This document shows positions 25,743-36,047 of a DNA stretch of 37,767 nucleotides, one piece after another; positions within the stretch are counted from its first letter, which is position 1, and every line of letters begins with the position of its first letter. The notes below the pieces were generated by a model. That model was not told the origin of the DNA and made no database searches. It saw only the letters and a program-made list of their open reading frames with translations. The DNA lies in assembly GCF_002901865.1 (NCBI RefSeq), contig NZ_PPQF01000039.1, forward strand, positions 1 to 37,767. The letters are read 5' to 3'. The stretch comes from Staphylococcus agnetis (GTDB taxonomy: Bacteria; Bacillota; Bacilli; Staphylococcales; Staphylococcaceae). The position numbers were made by a program, and so were the translations under genes.

Positions 25743-26381
25743 TTATTGACCATCCATGATTTCACGACATTGTTTAGCGGCTTCAGCAGGGTCATCTGCA
25801 TTTGCGATACCCCCACCAACAATGATTAAATCCGGATTTTCAGCGACAACTTCTTTAATGGTGTCAGGCTTAATACCACCTGCAACGGCAACTTTGGATT
25901 GACTGATTGCTGATTTCACTTTACGCAAACTTTCAAGTGGTGATTGGCCTTGCGCTTGTAAATCATAACCTGTATGCACAGCAATATAGTCTGCACCCAT
26001 TGCATCTATTTCTTTTGCACGTTTTTCTAAATCTTGAACTGCAATTAAATCCACAAGTAATTGTTTTCCATGTTTGTGTGCTTCCGCAATCGCATTTTTA
26101 ATCGATTCATCTTCTGCAACACCTAAAATCGTTACGACGTCCGCACCAAATTTGATGGCTTGACTCACTTCGTAATCCGCAGCGTCCATAATTTTTAAAT
26201 CTGCTAATACTTTAACATCTCTATCTTCAACATTATCTTTTAAATGTTGGACTGCTGGGAGGCCTTCATTGATCACAATCGGCGTACCGATTTCTACAAT
26301 ATCTACATAATCTGTGACTTTTTTTGCTAATTCAGCCGCATCTTCTTTATTTAATAAATCAATCGCTAATTGTAATTCCAT
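25743..26381 (-). CDS. hxlA: 3-hexulose-6-phosphate synthase
   Basis: 212 residues, a TIM-barrel of the orotidine-5-phosphate decarboxylase suprafamily. MELQLAIDLLN, VLADLKIMDAADYE (D-x-K-x-x-D metal/substrate motif), VAVAGGIKPDTI and IIVGGGIANADDPAEAAK are typical. It condenses formaldehyde with ribulose-5-phosphate. ATG at 26381 gives the usual N-terminus, though GGAGG is 13 nt away, which is long. An 85-bp gap separates it from nagB and contains a possible promoter (TTGAAA, 17 bp, TATCCT on the minus strand), so hxlAB may be expressed independently. Confidence 0.92.
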   Translation of the reverse strand: MELQLAIDLLNKEDAAELAKKVTDYVDIVEIGTPIVINEGLPAVQHLKDNVEDRDVKVLADLKIMDAADYEVSQAIKFGADVVTILGVAEDESIKNAIAEAHKHGKQLLVDLIAVQDLEKRAKEIDAMGADYIAVHTGYDLQAQGQSPLESLRKVKSAISQSKVAVAGGIKPDTIKEVVAENPDLIIVGGGIANADDPAEAAKQCREIMDGQ

Positions 26382-26466
26382 GTCTAGAATCAATCCTCCA
26401 TATTTTTATCTTTACGAACTACATTTTCAGGATATACCCTAGAAATAGGAGTTTCAAACGATGCGC

Positions 26467-27195
26467 TTATGAATTAGGCATTGCTTCATCATCAACAAAA
26501 ACCTCCACATTGGGGTGACGATGCAAAATAGAAGCTGGTAAGTCTGGCGTCACTTCACCTGTCATCAAGCGTGTCATTGCCGCTTTTTTATGCGGACCCA
26601 GTGCGATTAAAATGATGCGTTTTGCTTTCATGATTGATTGAAGTCCCATCGAAATTGCCTGACGTGGTACATCACGCTTATTTTCAAAATAACGACTATT
26701 CGCTTCTATTGTACTTTCAGTTAAATTGACGCAATGTGTTTCAGTGTCAAACGGTGTCCCAGGTTCATTAAAACCGATATGTCCATTTTGTCCGATACCT
26801 AAAATTTGAATATCAATGGGTCCTTCTTTATCTAACACCGTCTCATATCGCATGGCTTCTTTATTAACGTCATCAACATCTCCATTTGGAATGTGCAAAA
26901 ACGCTTCTGTAAATTTTGGATAACGATCAAACAAGATTTGGTGCATATAGTAATTGTAGCTTTCTGGATGTGTTGCATGTAAGCCTACATATTCATCAAG
27001 ATTGAAAGTATGGATATGTGAAACATCGAGATGATTTTTATTTAATAAAGCTACTAAATGACCATACATATCGACCATCGTTCCTCCTGTCGCTAAACCG
27101 AGACGTGCATGTGGTTGGTGCAACATAAACTGATACAATTCAGTCGCAACATAACATGACACACGATCTTTCGTACCGAGATTTGTTACTTTCAT
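26467..27195 (-). CDS. nagB: glucosamine-6-phosphate deaminase
   Basis: 242 residues. It converts glucosamine-6-phosphate to fructose-6-phosphate and ammonia. Motifs: LATGGT substrate loop (34-39), FNLDEYVG with D67, and GIGQNGHIGFNEPG with H139 and E144 at the ring-opening site. This matches the monomeric Firmicutes NagB length. ATG at 27195 lies 9 nt after GGAGG; the ATG at 27204 is too close to it. It begins 5 bp past the nanE stop, in the same operon. NagA, needed between NanE and NagB, is not in the window. Confidence 0.93.
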   Translation of the reverse strand: MKVTNLGTKDRVSCYVATELYQFMLHQPHARLGLATGGTMVDMYGHLVALLNKNHLDVSHIHTFNLDEYVGLHATHPESYNYYMHQILFDRYPKFTEAFLHIPNGDVDDVNKEAMRYETVLDKEGPIDIQILGIGQNGHIGFNEPGTPFDTETHCVNLTESTIEANSRYFENKRDVPRQAISMGLQSIMKAKRIILIALGPHKKAAMTRLMTGEVTPDLPASILHRHPNVEVFVDDEAMPNS

Positions 27196-27200
27196 TTGAA

Positions 27201-27872
27201 TCATCCTCCGTGTAATGCATTTACAAAACGTTTCGTGATATCGCGCGGGCGCGTGATTGCTCCCCCAACAACAGACGCATAAACACCTTTATCCGTTACA
27301 ATCTTTAGCATTTCCGGTGTCATGACATTCCCTTCAGCAATCACTTTTTGATTGACATGTTTTAAAACCTCATCTAAAAATTGAAAATCATTGGCATAGA
27401 GCACCTGTCCTTGTGTTTGTTCAGTATAACCATGTAATGTTGTGCCAATGTAATCAAATCCTAAATTTTCTGCATGTTGCGCTTCTTCAACCGTAGCGAT
27501 ATCTGCCATCAATTCAATATGCGGCGCTTGTTGACGCACATATGCCACTAATGTTTCTAAATCTTCTGCCGGTCGTTCGCGTAACGTTGCATCCATCGCG
27601 ATTACTTCACAACCACTTTCTATTAATTCATCAATTTCCTTACGTGTCGCTGTGATAAACACGCTAGACCCTTCATAATCTCTTTTAACAATACCAATGA
27701 CAGGTAAATCTACTTCTTGTTTAATCGCTAAAATATCTGCTTTCGTGTTCGCTCGTATCCCTACAGCACCACCTTCTTTAGCGGCTAGCGCCATTTTACT
27801 CATAATAAACGATGAGTGCAGTGGCTCATCAGGTAAAGCTTGGCAAGATACGATTAATCCTTGAGGTAACAT
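27201..27872 (-). CDS. nanE: N-acetylmannosamine-6-phosphate 2-epimerase
   Basis: 223 residues, TIM-barrel NanE family. It epimerises ManNAc-6-phosphate to GlcNAc-6-phosphate. Motifs: [19 protein letters not shown] at the N-terminus, [19 protein letters not shown] (catalytic-lysine region), [10 protein letters not shown], and [11 protein letters not shown]. The start ATG at 27872 has GGAG upstream. It lies 17 bp after the PTS permease gene. No sialic-acid lyase (nanA) or ManNAc kinase (nanK) is present, so the substrate most likely arrives already phosphorylated by the PTS. Confidence 0.93.
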   Translation of the reverse strand: MLPQGLIVSCQALPDEPLHSSFIMSKMALAAKEGGAVGIRANTKADILAIKQEVDLPVIGIVKRDYEGSSVFITATRKEIDELIESGCEVIAMDATLRERPAEDLETLVAYVRQQAPHIELMADIATVEEAQHAENLGFDYIGTTLHGYTEQTQGQVLYANDFQFLDEVLKHVNQKVIAEGNVMTPEMLKIVTDKGVYASVVGGAITRPRDITKRFVNALHGG

Positions 27873-27889
27873 ATACGTCGCTCCTTTAT

Positions 27890-29416
27890 TTATAACTGTT
27901 CTTCAATTTCATTCTTAATACTTGTCACATGCGGTCCATATACAATCTGAACACCATTGCCTTGTTTAATAACCCCTTTCGCCTCGGTCATTTTTAATTG
28001 GCTTTCGTTTAATTTCCCACTATCATACAGTGTGACTCTCAAACGCGTTGCGCAACAATCCACCACATTGATGTTGGCTTTACCTCCTAAAGCTTCTATA
28101 ATGGTTTGCGCTCTTTCACTTTTACCGACAGAAACATTCATTTGCTCATCTTCGCGGCCAGGCGTTTTAAAGTTCATTTTAATAATGAGTAATTTAAATA
28201 TGAAATAATATAAGCAAAACCACACGATGCCTATAGGTATCACATATAAGAAATTTGTCTTTTCATTTCCTTGTAAAACACCAAATAATATATAATCTAT
28301 AAATCCACCACTAAACGTTTGACCAACCGTAATGTTAAAAATATCTGCCATCATAAATGCCAAACCATCTAATAACGCATGAATCACATATAATAACGGT
28401 GCAACAAATAAAAAACTAAATTCTAATGGTTCAGTAATCCCTGTCAAGAATGACGTTAGCGCCGCTGACAACATTAATCCACCCACAACCTTTTTATTTT
28501 CGGGCTTCGACGTGTGATAAATCGCGAGCGCTGCACCTAACAAACCAAACATCATAGTGATAAAACGACCAGACATAAATCTAGATACACCTTCATAATA
28601 TTGGTGTACATTCGGATCACCTAATTGTGCAAAAAAGATGTTTTGCGTGCCTTGCACAAGATGTCCTTTTACTTCAAGCGAACCCCCTAAAGCTGTTTGC
28701 CAAAATGGAAGATAAAAAATATGATGCAAACCAAAAGGTCCTAACATTCTTAAAATAAACCCGTAAAAGAATGTCCCTATAACACCTGTTTTATTCACAA
28801 TTCCACCTGCACCAAAGATAAGGTCTTGAATAAATGGCCAAATAAAGTACATTAAGACACCCACAAATATAGCACTAAACGATGTGATAATAGGTATAAA
28901 TCTCGAACCTCCAAAAAACCCTAAAAACTGTGGTAGCGTGACTTTATTATATTTATTATGTAAAAACGCAGTCATGATACCAATGATGATGCCTCCAAAC
29001 ACACCTGTTTCCACAGTTTGTATGCCTAGAACCATACCTTGTCCCTTTTTGGCAAGTTCTTCAGTTACTGCAAGATGATCATTGATAGTTAATAAAGCAT
29101 TCATCGTTGCATTCATAATTAAAAAGCCTAATAAAGCAGCCAACCCAGCTGTACCTTTGTCACTTTTAGCTAACCCAATTGAAACACCTACCGCAAAAAT
29201 AACGGGTAAATTTTGAAAGACAATACTACCTGCTGAACTCATTAATACAAATATGTGCTGTAAAAATTGAACATCTAAGATGGGATAGGCTTTAATTGTG
29301 TTCGGATTACTTAAAGCACCCCCAATGCCAAGTAACAACCCTGCTGCTGGTAAAATAGCAATCGGCAACATGAAAGATTTACCGAACTGTTGAGCCTTTT
29401 CAAACGCTTTTTTCAT
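27890..29416 (-). CDS. PTS sugar permease EIICB, glucose/N-acetylglucosamine family
   Basis: 508 residues. An EIIC domain (about 1-390, roughly ten membrane segments) includes [21 protein letters not shown] and the substrate motif [13 protein letters not shown]. An EIIB domain (about 430-508) has the phosphorylated cysteine C455 in DCCATRLR. There is no EIIA domain, so it depends on an EIIA from elsewhere (for example Crr-like). The glucose-family fold fits glucose, GlcNAc or related sugars; co-transcription with nanE points to ManNAc. The IIC-first order distinguishes it from MurP-type IIBC proteins. Confidence 0.85.
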   Translation of the reverse strand: MKKAFEKAQQFGKSFMLPIAILPAAGLLLGIGGALSNPNTIKAYPILDVQFLQHIFVLMSSAGSIVFQNLPVIFAVGVSIGLAKSDKGTAGLAALLGFLIMNATMNALLTINDHLAVTEELAKKGQGMVLGIQTVETGVFGGIIIGIMTAFLHNKYNKVTLPQFLGFFGGSRFIPIITSFSAIFVGVLMYFIWPFIQDLIFGAGGIVNKTGVIGTFFYGFILRMLGPFGLHHIFYLPFWQTALGGSLEVKGHLVQGTQNIFFAQLGDPNVHQYYEGVSRFMSGRFITMMFGLLGAALAIYHTSKPENKKVVGGLMLSAALTSFLTGITEPLEFSFLFVAPLLYVIHALLDGLAFMMADIFNITVGQTFSGGFIDYILFGVLQGNEKTNFLYVIPIGIVWFCLYYFIFKLLIIKMNFKTPGREDEQMNVSVGKSERAQTIIEALGGKANINVVDCCATRLRVTLYDSGKLNESQLKMTEAKGVIKQGNGVQIVYGPHVTSIKNEIEEQL

Positions 29417-29455
29417 GATACCCCAAACCCCTTTCTCCCTTATGCTTCTAAGTTC

Positions 29456-29483
29456 AATATAGCACCGTGAAATAAACTGTCAA
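29456..29483 (-). promoter_or_regulatory. promoter of the PTS-nanE-nagB-hxl operon
   Basis: The minus strand has a perfect TTGACA (29483-29478), a 16-bp spacer and TATATT (29461-29456). The predicted start leaves about 30 nt of leader before the PTS ATG. Confidence 0.7.
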
Positions 29484-29492
29484 TATGTTATA

Positions 29493-29521
29493 TTGTTTCG
29501 AAAAATATTTTCAATTATACT
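29493..29521 (+). promoter_or_regulatory. promoter of the RpiR regulator gene
   Basis: TTGTTT (29493-29498), a 17-bp spacer and TATACT (29516-29521). The regulator's ATG follows 21 nt later behind AAGGAG. The operator-like palindrome lies within the spacer. Confidence 0.6.
29500..29512. promoter_or_regulatory. candidate RpiR operator
   Basis: GAAAA-ata-TTTTC, a perfect 5-bp inverted repeat. It sits inside the spacer of the regulator promoter and just upstream of the -35 of the divergent PTS promoter. AT-rich GAAA/TTTC palindromes are usual for RpiR-family regulators. Confidence 0.5.
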
Positions 29522-29542
29522 GAATAAAAGGAGCGCGATAAG

Positions 29543-30352
29543 ATGAAACTTGAAAATCGTATTCAACATTTTTATCCTCAATTTACGAAATCTGAACGTA
29601 TCATCGCAGAAGCAATTTTAAAATTAGACTGTGCTACGGATATTGGGAACATACAATCTTTTGCACGTGATATTGGTGTGTCTTCTTCAAGTGTGAGTCG
29701 CTTTGCGCATAAGTTAGATTATGATAGTTTTCAATCGTTACGTTTTGCGATTCAACATGAATTTCATCAAGATGTCATTGAAAACGAGCCTGCCATTCAA
29801 ATTATGCATCAACATTATATGTCTATTTTGAATCATACAGGTGAATTTATTATTCAATCTGACTTGTTGGCACTCGTAGAAGCGATTCAACATAGTCAAA
29901 AAATTATATTTATTGGTATTGGTAGTTCTGGGTTAAGTGCCCAAGAATTTTATTTTCGTACCATCCGCATGGGCTTTAAAGCGATGGCGATCACAGATGC
30001 ACACTTAATGGCAGTAATTGAACAAATGTGTGATGAACAAACCACCGTCGTTGCCCTTACCAATAGTGGCGCAACAGCTGAAATATTAGATAGTTTAAGT
30101 CAGGCACAAAAAGCAGGCGCTAAAATTTTAGCATTATCACATTATAAAACCGCCTCATTAGAACACGTGTGCGACCATATTATTTTGACAGCGGATCGTC
30201 AATTTACCCATGATCATTATTTTATCAATTCACAATTAGCCACACATTTTATTATTGATTTGGTAAGCTATCATTTACTTCAAGACACATCCCGTTTACA
30301 TCACTTTTCACAAAGTTATGAGACATTAGTTGCTAAGCGCAAACAACGATAG
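29543..30352 (+). CDS. RpiR/MurR-family transcriptional regulator
   Basis: 269 residues. An N-terminal RpiR helix-turn-helix domain (about 1-77: TKSERIIAEAIL, then DIGVSSSSVSRFAHKLDYDSFQSLR) is followed by a SIS domain (about 105-245) with IFIGIGSSGLSAQEF and VVALTNSGATAEIL, which bind phosphosugars. It is divergent from the PTS-nanE-nagB operon and most likely senses ManNAc-6-P, GlcNAc-6-P or GlcN-6-P to derepress it. The effector is inferred from the neighbours. MurR-like naming is possible, but there is no murQ here. Confidence 0.88.
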   Translation: MKLENRIQHFYPQFTKSERIIAEAILKLDCATDIGNIQSFARDIGVSSSSVSRFAHKLDYDSFQSLRFAIQHEFHQDVIENEPAIQIMHQHYMSILNHTGEFIIQSDLLALVEAIQHSQKIIFIGIGSSGLSAQEFYFRTIRMGFKAMAITDAHLMAVIEQMCDEQTTVVALTNSGATAEILDSLSQAQKAGAKILALSHYKTASLEHVCDHIILTADRQFTHDHYFINSQLATHFIIDLVSYHLLQDTSRLHHFSQSYETLVAKRKQR

Positions 30353-30461
30353 GCTCAAATACTTTATGAATTTTGCAATATAAAATGAGCAGACATATAC
30401 AAATTTGACACATTTTTTAGTAAAATAGACAGATAATCATATCAGGGAGGCAGTGAACGCT

Positions 30462-30821
30462 TTGCAACCTATTCATGAAGACAAGCTTCAAGCTTTATTA
30501 AATCAATATGCAAATCAACCTGTCTATTTGCACGTTGAAACGACTAATGGTGCCTATGCCAACCATTTCGATCAACGTGTTTTCAATGCAGGGACATTTT
30601 TACGCAATATTCAAGTCAATTATCAACACGCACAATTAAAAGGCGGCGGCAAAGAGCCTTACCGTATTGGCCTTAAATTGGACAATCATGGCTGGGTGTA
30701 TGTTCAAGGACTGACGCATTATGAAGTCGCTGACAATGATGCTTTGTTGATAGCTGGATTTAATTATGAAGGACAACTTGCGGCTGTACTTGAAATTAGT
30801 CGACAAGCGTTTGAAATTTAG
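30462..30821 (+). CDS. YojF family protein (DUF1806)
   Basis: About 119 residues of YojF/DUF1806, a small cytosolic family nearly always next to bshB2. Recognisable segments are FNAGTFLRNIQVNY and YRIGLKLDNHGWVYVQGLTHYE. The start is uncertain: TTG at 30462 is 11 nt after GGGAGG, whereas GTG at 30453 is only 2 nt away. It lies 12 bp before bshB2, so it is probably coupled to bacillithiol metabolism. Its activity is unknown. Confidence 0.78.
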   Translation: MQPIHEDKLQALLNQYANQPVYLHVETTNGAYANHFDQRVFNAGTFLRNIQVNYQHAQLKGGGKEPYRIGLKLDNHGWVYVQGLTHYEVADNDALLIAGFNYEGQLAAVLEISRQAFEI

Positions 30822-30833
30822 GAGGGATGCATA

Positions 30834-31511
30834 ATGGCTATGGAACGACATATTTTAGTGATATTTCCACATCCTGATGATGAAACATTTTCATCTGCTG
30901 GTACCCTTGCACGCTTTGTTGATGAGGGCGTCCCTGTCACTTATGCATGTTTAACATTAGGGCAAATGGGACGCAACTTAGGCAACCCTCCTGTAGCCAC
31001 GCGTGAATCATTAACGCATATTCGTGAGCGCGAACTTGAAGAAGCGGCCAACGTTATTGGTATCACGCATTTGCGTAAAATGGGCTTACGTGATAAAACA
31101 GTTGAGTTTGAGCCTCATGATGAAATGGATGCAATGATACAAGGACTTATTGATGACACGAATCCTTCTACAATCATTTCGTTTTATCCAGGTTATGCCG
31201 TTCATCCTGATCATGAAGCGACTGCAGAAGCTGTTGTTCGGACTGTTCAACGTCTCCCTGAAACAGAACGACCGAAATTGCAACTCGTTGCATTTAGTAA
31301 TGACGCTGTAGATGCATTGGGCGAACCGGATATCGTCAATGACATTTCTGAGTATAAAGAGCAAAAATTAAAAGCTTTTGAAGCACATCAATCACAAACA
31401 GGGCCGTTTTTAGAACAACTGGCAAATCCTCAAGGACGTGCTTCAGGCGTGCCGAGTGATGCGGCCGCATTTTTAACTACCGAAACATTTTGGACGTATC
31501 ATTTTGATTAA
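30834..31511 (+). CDS. bshB2: bacillithiol biosynthesis N-deacetylase BshB2
   Basis: 225 residues of the PIG-L/LmbE zinc deacetylase family. The metal motif is HPDDE (H13, D16), with the third ligand His in YAVHPDHEAT. BshB enzymes remove acetyl from GlcNAc-malate during bacillithiol synthesis, or act on bacillithiol S-conjugates. GQMGRNLGNPP is typical of the BshB2 branch. ATG at 30834 has GGAGG 8 nt upstream. It follows yojF. Which of BshB1 or BshB2 is the main enzyme cannot be told from this window. Confidence 0.88.
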   Translation: MAMERHILVIFPHPDDETFSSAGTLARFVDEGVPVTYACLTLGQMGRNLGNPPVATRESLTHIRERELEEAANVIGITHLRKMGLRDKTVEFEPHDEMDAMIQGLIDDTNPSTIISFYPGYAVHPDHEATAEAVVRTVQRLPETERPKLQLVAFSNDAVDALGEPDIVNDISEYKEQKLKAFEAHQSQTGPFLEQLANPQGRASGVPSDAAAFLTTETFWTYHFD

Positions 31512-31531
31512 ATCCAAAACATTCGAATTGA

Positions 31532-31564
31532 AGGATTAAGCAAAAAATGATCTGTCTTAATCCT
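31532..31564 (+). promoter_or_regulatory. hairpin in the folE2 leader
   Basis: AGGATTAAG pairs perfectly with CTTAATCCT around a 15-nt loop, 25 bp before the folE2 start codon. No T-run follows, so it is not a standard terminator. It matches no riboswitch consensus I know; it could be an mRNA-stability or protein-binding element. Confidence 0.4.
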
Positions 31565-31589
31565 GAGCAAATATAGTGGAGGAAGTAAC

Positions 31590-32468
31590 ATGACTGAATT
31601 TGATTTATCAACCAGAGAAGGTCGTTGGAAACATTTTGGTTCTGTAGACCCTATCCAAGGTACAAAACCAACAACGAAAGCTGAAATGACCGATCTTCAA
31701 AGTACACATAAAAACTTTTTGTTTGAAATAGAAGAAGTAGGTATTAAAAACTTAGTTTATCCTGTATGGATTGATCAATTTCAAACAGCAGGCAACTTTA
31801 GTTTTTCTACAAGTTTAAATAAAGATGAAAAAGGCATCAATATGAGCCGAATTTTAGAAGCGGTTGAGGCTGAATATGATAATGGGATTCGACTTGAATT
31901 CGATACATTAACACAGTTGTTGAACCGTTTAAAATCGCATATGAAACAACATAGTGCAGGAGTCGATGTTTCAGGGAAATGGTTCTTTGAACGCAAAAGT
32001 CCTGTCACTGACATAAAAGCGGTTGGGCACGCTGATGTCACTTATGGCTTGGCGGTGCGTGGAGATGAAACAACACGTAAAGAATTAACTATAGAAGCGG
32101 CTGTGACAACGTTATGTCCGTGTTCTAAAGAAATCAGTGAATATTCTGCGCACAACCAACGTGGCATTATTACAGTGAAAGCTTATATGAATAAAGCTGC
32201 CACATTATCAGATGACTATAAAGAGATTATTCTAGATGCGATGGAAGCAAATGCGAGTTCCATGCTTTACCCTATATTAAAGCGTCCAGATGAAAAACGT
32301 GTAACAGAGCGTGCATATGAAAATCCGCGTTTTGTTGAGGATTTAATTCGTCTCATCGCAGCTGACTTAGTTGAACTCGATTGGTTGGACGGATTTGATA
32401 TCGAATGCCGAAATGAAGAATCCATTCACCAACATGATGCCTTTGCTAAGTTAAAATATCGAAAATAA
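31590..32468 (+). CDS. folE2: GTP cyclohydrolase FolE2 (type IB)
   Basis: 292 residues of the GCYH-IB family, which makes 7,8-dihydroneopterin triphosphate for folate (or queuosine) synthesis. Unlike zinc-dependent FolE it can use other metals. The active-site cysteine motif [20 protein letters not shown] carries C176 and C178, and [15 protein letters not shown] is conserved. ATG at 31590 follows GGAGG. It seems to have a separate leader from bshB2. I see no Zur box, though Zur often controls FolE2 when a FolE copy coexists. Confidence 0.9.
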   Translation: MTEFDLSTREGRWKHFGSVDPIQGTKPTTKAEMTDLQSTHKNFLFEIEEVGIKNLVYPVWIDQFQTAGNFSFSTSLNKDEKGINMSRILEAVEAEYDNGIRLEFDTLTQLLNRLKSHMKQHSAGVDVSGKWFFERKSPVTDIKAVGHADVTYGLAVRGDETTRKELTIEAAVTTLCPCSKEISEYSAHNQRGIITVKAYMNKAATLSDDYKEIILDAMEANASSMLYPILKRPDEKRVTERAYENPRFVEDLIRLIAADLVELDWLDGFDIECRNEESIHQHDAFAKLKYRK

Positions 32469-32474
32469 AAGAAA

Positions 32475-32503
32475 GGGTGAGTCACTTAAAATAGTGCTCA
32501 CCC
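32475..32503. terminator. terminator of folE2, also able to stop azo1 transcripts
   Basis: GGGTGA...TCACCC with an inner CAC/GTG pairing and a one-base bulge. It is followed by TTTTTT on the plus strand and by TTTCTTTTATTTTC on the minus strand. Confidence 0.85.
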
Positions 32504-32530
32504 CTTTTTTATTACTGTGAATATCATGAT

Positions 32531-32572
32531 ATCACTTTCAATTTGCGTCATTTTATAAATATTGAAGGTGAT
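32531..32572 (+). terminator. second plus-strand terminator overlapping the azo1 stop region
   Basis: ATCACTTTCAAT pairs with ATTGAAGGTGAT (one wobble) around an 18-nt loop, then TTTTT on the plus strand. It is a backup after the folE2 terminator and reaches to within 4 bp of the azo1 stop codon. Just before it, ATATCATGATAT at 32521-32532 is a perfect 12-bp palindrome. Confidence 0.6.
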
Positions 32573-32575
32573 TTT

Positions 32576-33142
32576 TTATTTTAAATGTTCATATGGACTA
32601 TTTTTCGCAAACGATAAAATTTGATCAATAAATAATTTCGCACGTAGTTGAAATTCTTCATTAGATAGATATAACGTGCCATCTTCTAATTTGTCGTAAT
32701 CCGAATCGTGTGTTGCGATTTGTGTAGGTACAGCAATACCCAGTAATGAACGTACGATGAGTCTTAAGTGCGACAATGGTTCCGCACTTACGATACCTCC
32801 GCTATTGTTCACTAATCCAACTGGTTTCATTTTGAAGTAATCCATATTCAAGTAATCTAGCGCATTTTTTAAACTTCCTGAATAAGAACCATGATAGTTT
32901 GGTGTACCGAGTATAAAAAAATCTGCTTCCATTGCTAAAGATTTTAATTGTTCTGCATTACGTTGATACGCCTCTGGTACTGGATTTTGTCCTGAAAAAT
33001 CTAACATATGCAAAGGACGTTCAGCTAAATCAAAAATTTCAACTTCATGATGATGTGCTTCAATTTGTCCTTTTAGAAATTGAGCAAGTGCGCGTGTATG
33101 CGAATTGGGTGACGCACTTCCTACAATAATTAATCCTTTCAT
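32576..33142 (-). CDS. azo1: FMN-dependent NADPH azoreductase Azo1
   Basis: 188 residues, the same length as S. aureus Azo1. It reduces azo compounds (and probably quinones or nitroaromatics) with NADPH through bound FMN. The flavodoxin-like FMN sites are visible: [13 protein letters not shown] (8-20) and [20 protein letters not shown] (about 79-98), then [19 protein letters not shown] at 33142 follows GGGAGTG. It lies 17 bp after the HAD gene, so the two are co-transcribed. The physiological substrate is unknown; redox-stress protection is the common proposal. Confidence 0.9.
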   Translation of the reverse strand: MKGLIIVGSASPNSHTRALAQFLKGQIEAHHHEVEIFDLAERPLHMLDFSGQNPVPEAYQRNAEQLKSLAMEADFFILGTPNYHGSYSGSLKNALDYLNMDYFKMKPVGLVNNSGGIVSAEPLSHLRLIVRSLLGIAVPTQIATHDSDYDKLEDGTLYLSNEEFQLRAKLFIDQILSFAKNSPYEHLK

Positions 33143-33159
33143 AATTGAACTGTCACTCC

Positions 33160-34029
33160 CTATTTCTTTGTCTCATCTATAATGTGATAAATCGCTTTCG
33201 CGACACCACTATTTTCATTAGTATCCGTCACAAATGACGCGATGTCTTTTAATTCCGGAAGCGCATTTGCCATCGCAACAGGATGACCCACTACTTCCAA
33301 CATTGATTTATCATTTAAATTATCCCCCACTGCCATTACATCTTTCATTTCAATACCGAGTTGTTCCGCAATGGTGCGCACTGCTAATCCTTTTTGCGCA
33401 TCAATATGTGTAATTTCGATATTTCCTCTTGCTGATGAAGACACAGCGAGGTTGCCACTTTTGGCCAACCGTTCTTTTGCACGATTAATTTTATCTAAAT
33501 CAACATCGTGCGCTAATACTTTCATAATAAGCTCACCTGGAATATCTTCGACTTTATCGTAATTATCTACGACTTTTAAAGACCCCACTTCAATACGATG
33601 CTGAATATGTGCACGTATCTTTTCTACGTTAGGTGTTTGCCCCATTTGTTTCGCAATATCAAGATATATCGCCAAGTCACGTTCAGGATCCTCAGTATAA
33701 ATGCCTAAATTTGTATACACTTGGTAAAAAATATTTTTTTCATCCAACACATTACGTATACGTTGGTATAATTCATGGTTTAAGTTTGATGTATGCACGA
33801 TGTCAAAACATTCATCTCGTACTTCGGCACCATTTAAACAAATGTACGGTACCTTTAAACCCGTGGGCTGAATTGGGTCATTCGCTTCATAAAACGCACG
33901 TCCTGTTGCAATTACCACTGTAATTCCTAATGACTGTGCATATTGAATGGCTTTCACATTCTCTTCTGAAACTTCATGCCCCGCATTAAGTAATGTACCG
34001 TCCATATCTGTCGCAATTAATTTAATCAT
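33160..34029 (-). CDS. Cof-type HAD-IIB phosphatase
   Basis: 289 residues of the HAD superfamily, Cof/YidA branch with a C2B cap domain. Motif I is DMDGTLL (D8, D10), motif II is the IATGR segment, and motif IV is [12 protein letters not shown] near residue 238. The family dephosphorylates sugar phosphates, flavin precursors or PLP, often with loose specificity. First gene of a two-gene unit with azo1. A role in FMN supply to Azo1 is conceivable but unsupported. Confidence 0.85.
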   Translation of the reverse strand: MIKLIATDMDGTLLNAGHEVSEENVKAIQYAQSLGITVVIATGRAFYEANDPIQPTGLKVPYICLNGAEVRDECFDIVHTSNLNHELYQRIRNVLDEKNIFYQVYTNLGIYTEDPERDLAIYLDIAKQMGQTPNVEKIRAHIQHRIEVGSLKVVDNYDKVEDIPGELIMKVLAHDVDLDKINRAKERLAKSGNLAVSSSARGNIEITHIDAQKGLAVRTIAEQLGIEMKDVMAVGDNLNDKSMLEVVGHPVAMANALPELKDIASFVTDTNENSGVAKAIYHIIDETKK

Positions 34030-34167
34030 ATGTTTACCTCACTCTATGCCAAATCATTTCACATTAAATTTGTTATATACATGTATCCATTAGCATCACA
34101 TATTACATATGAAATGATTAATAACGTATTCACCTTTAATGAACCGCTTCGTACGCCATTCATTTTA

Positions 34168-35342
<1,175 letters not shown>

Positions 35343-35350
<8 letters not shown>

Positions 35351-36008
35351 CTTTGGCATACCCTCAAATGCTGTCATAACGATAGCTGGCACAGTTGGTG
35401 TCGGAAAATCATCTTTAACGCAAGCAATTGCTGATAAATTAAATTTTAGAACGTCATTTGAAAACGTAGATCATAATCCTTATTTAGATAAATTTTATGA
35501 CGATTTCACGCGTTGGAGTTTTCATCTACAAATATACTTTTTAGCAGAACGTTTTAAAGAACAAAAGCGCATGTTTGAATATGGCGGTGGGTTTATACAA
35601 GACCGTTCTATTTATGAAGACGTAGATATCTTCGCTAAAATGCATGAAGAACAAGGAACAATGACACCTGAAGACTTTGAAACCTATTCAAATTTATTTA
35701 ATGCGATGGTGATGACACCTTATTTCCCTAAACCAGATGTTTTAATTTATCTTGAATCAGATTATAAAAGTGTCATTAATCGCATTCATGCGCGTGGGCG
35801 CGAAATGGAAATGAACACAGACCCAGAATATTGGAAAAAGTTATTTGCACGTTATGATACGTGGATTAATCAATTTAATGCTTGTCCAGTCGTTCGTGTC
35901 AATATCAATGAATATGATTTATATGACGACCCTAATTCCATAGATGCTGTACTTGAAAAAGTTGGACATATTATTCAAACTCATCGTCAAGTTGACCAGC
36001 GTCAATAA
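35343..36008 (+). CDS. deoxyadenosine kinase-like deoxynucleoside kinase
   Basis: 221 residues, partner of the preceding kinase. P-loop GTVGVGKSS (about 16-24), then NPYLDKFYDDFTRWSFHLQIYFL, QDRSIYED (DRS motif binding the 3'-hydroxyl), and lid RIHARGREMEM. Close to S. aureus deoxyadenosine kinase in sequence and length. The start is TTG at 35343 with GGAGG 8 nt upstream; it overlaps the dGK stop by 8 bp, so the pair is coupled and may form heterodimers as in Lactobacillus acidophilus. Confidence 0.88.
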
Positions 36009-36014
36009 TTACGC

Positions 36015-36047
36015 AACCCATTGAAGCTATAACGCATTCAATGGGTT
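36015..36047 (+). terminator. terminator of the dGK-dAK operon
   Basis: AACCCATTGAA pairs with TTCAATGGGTT (11 bp) around an 11-nt loop, followed by GTTTTT on the plus strand. Its right arm contains the stop codon of the convergent HAD gene. Confidence 0.85.
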
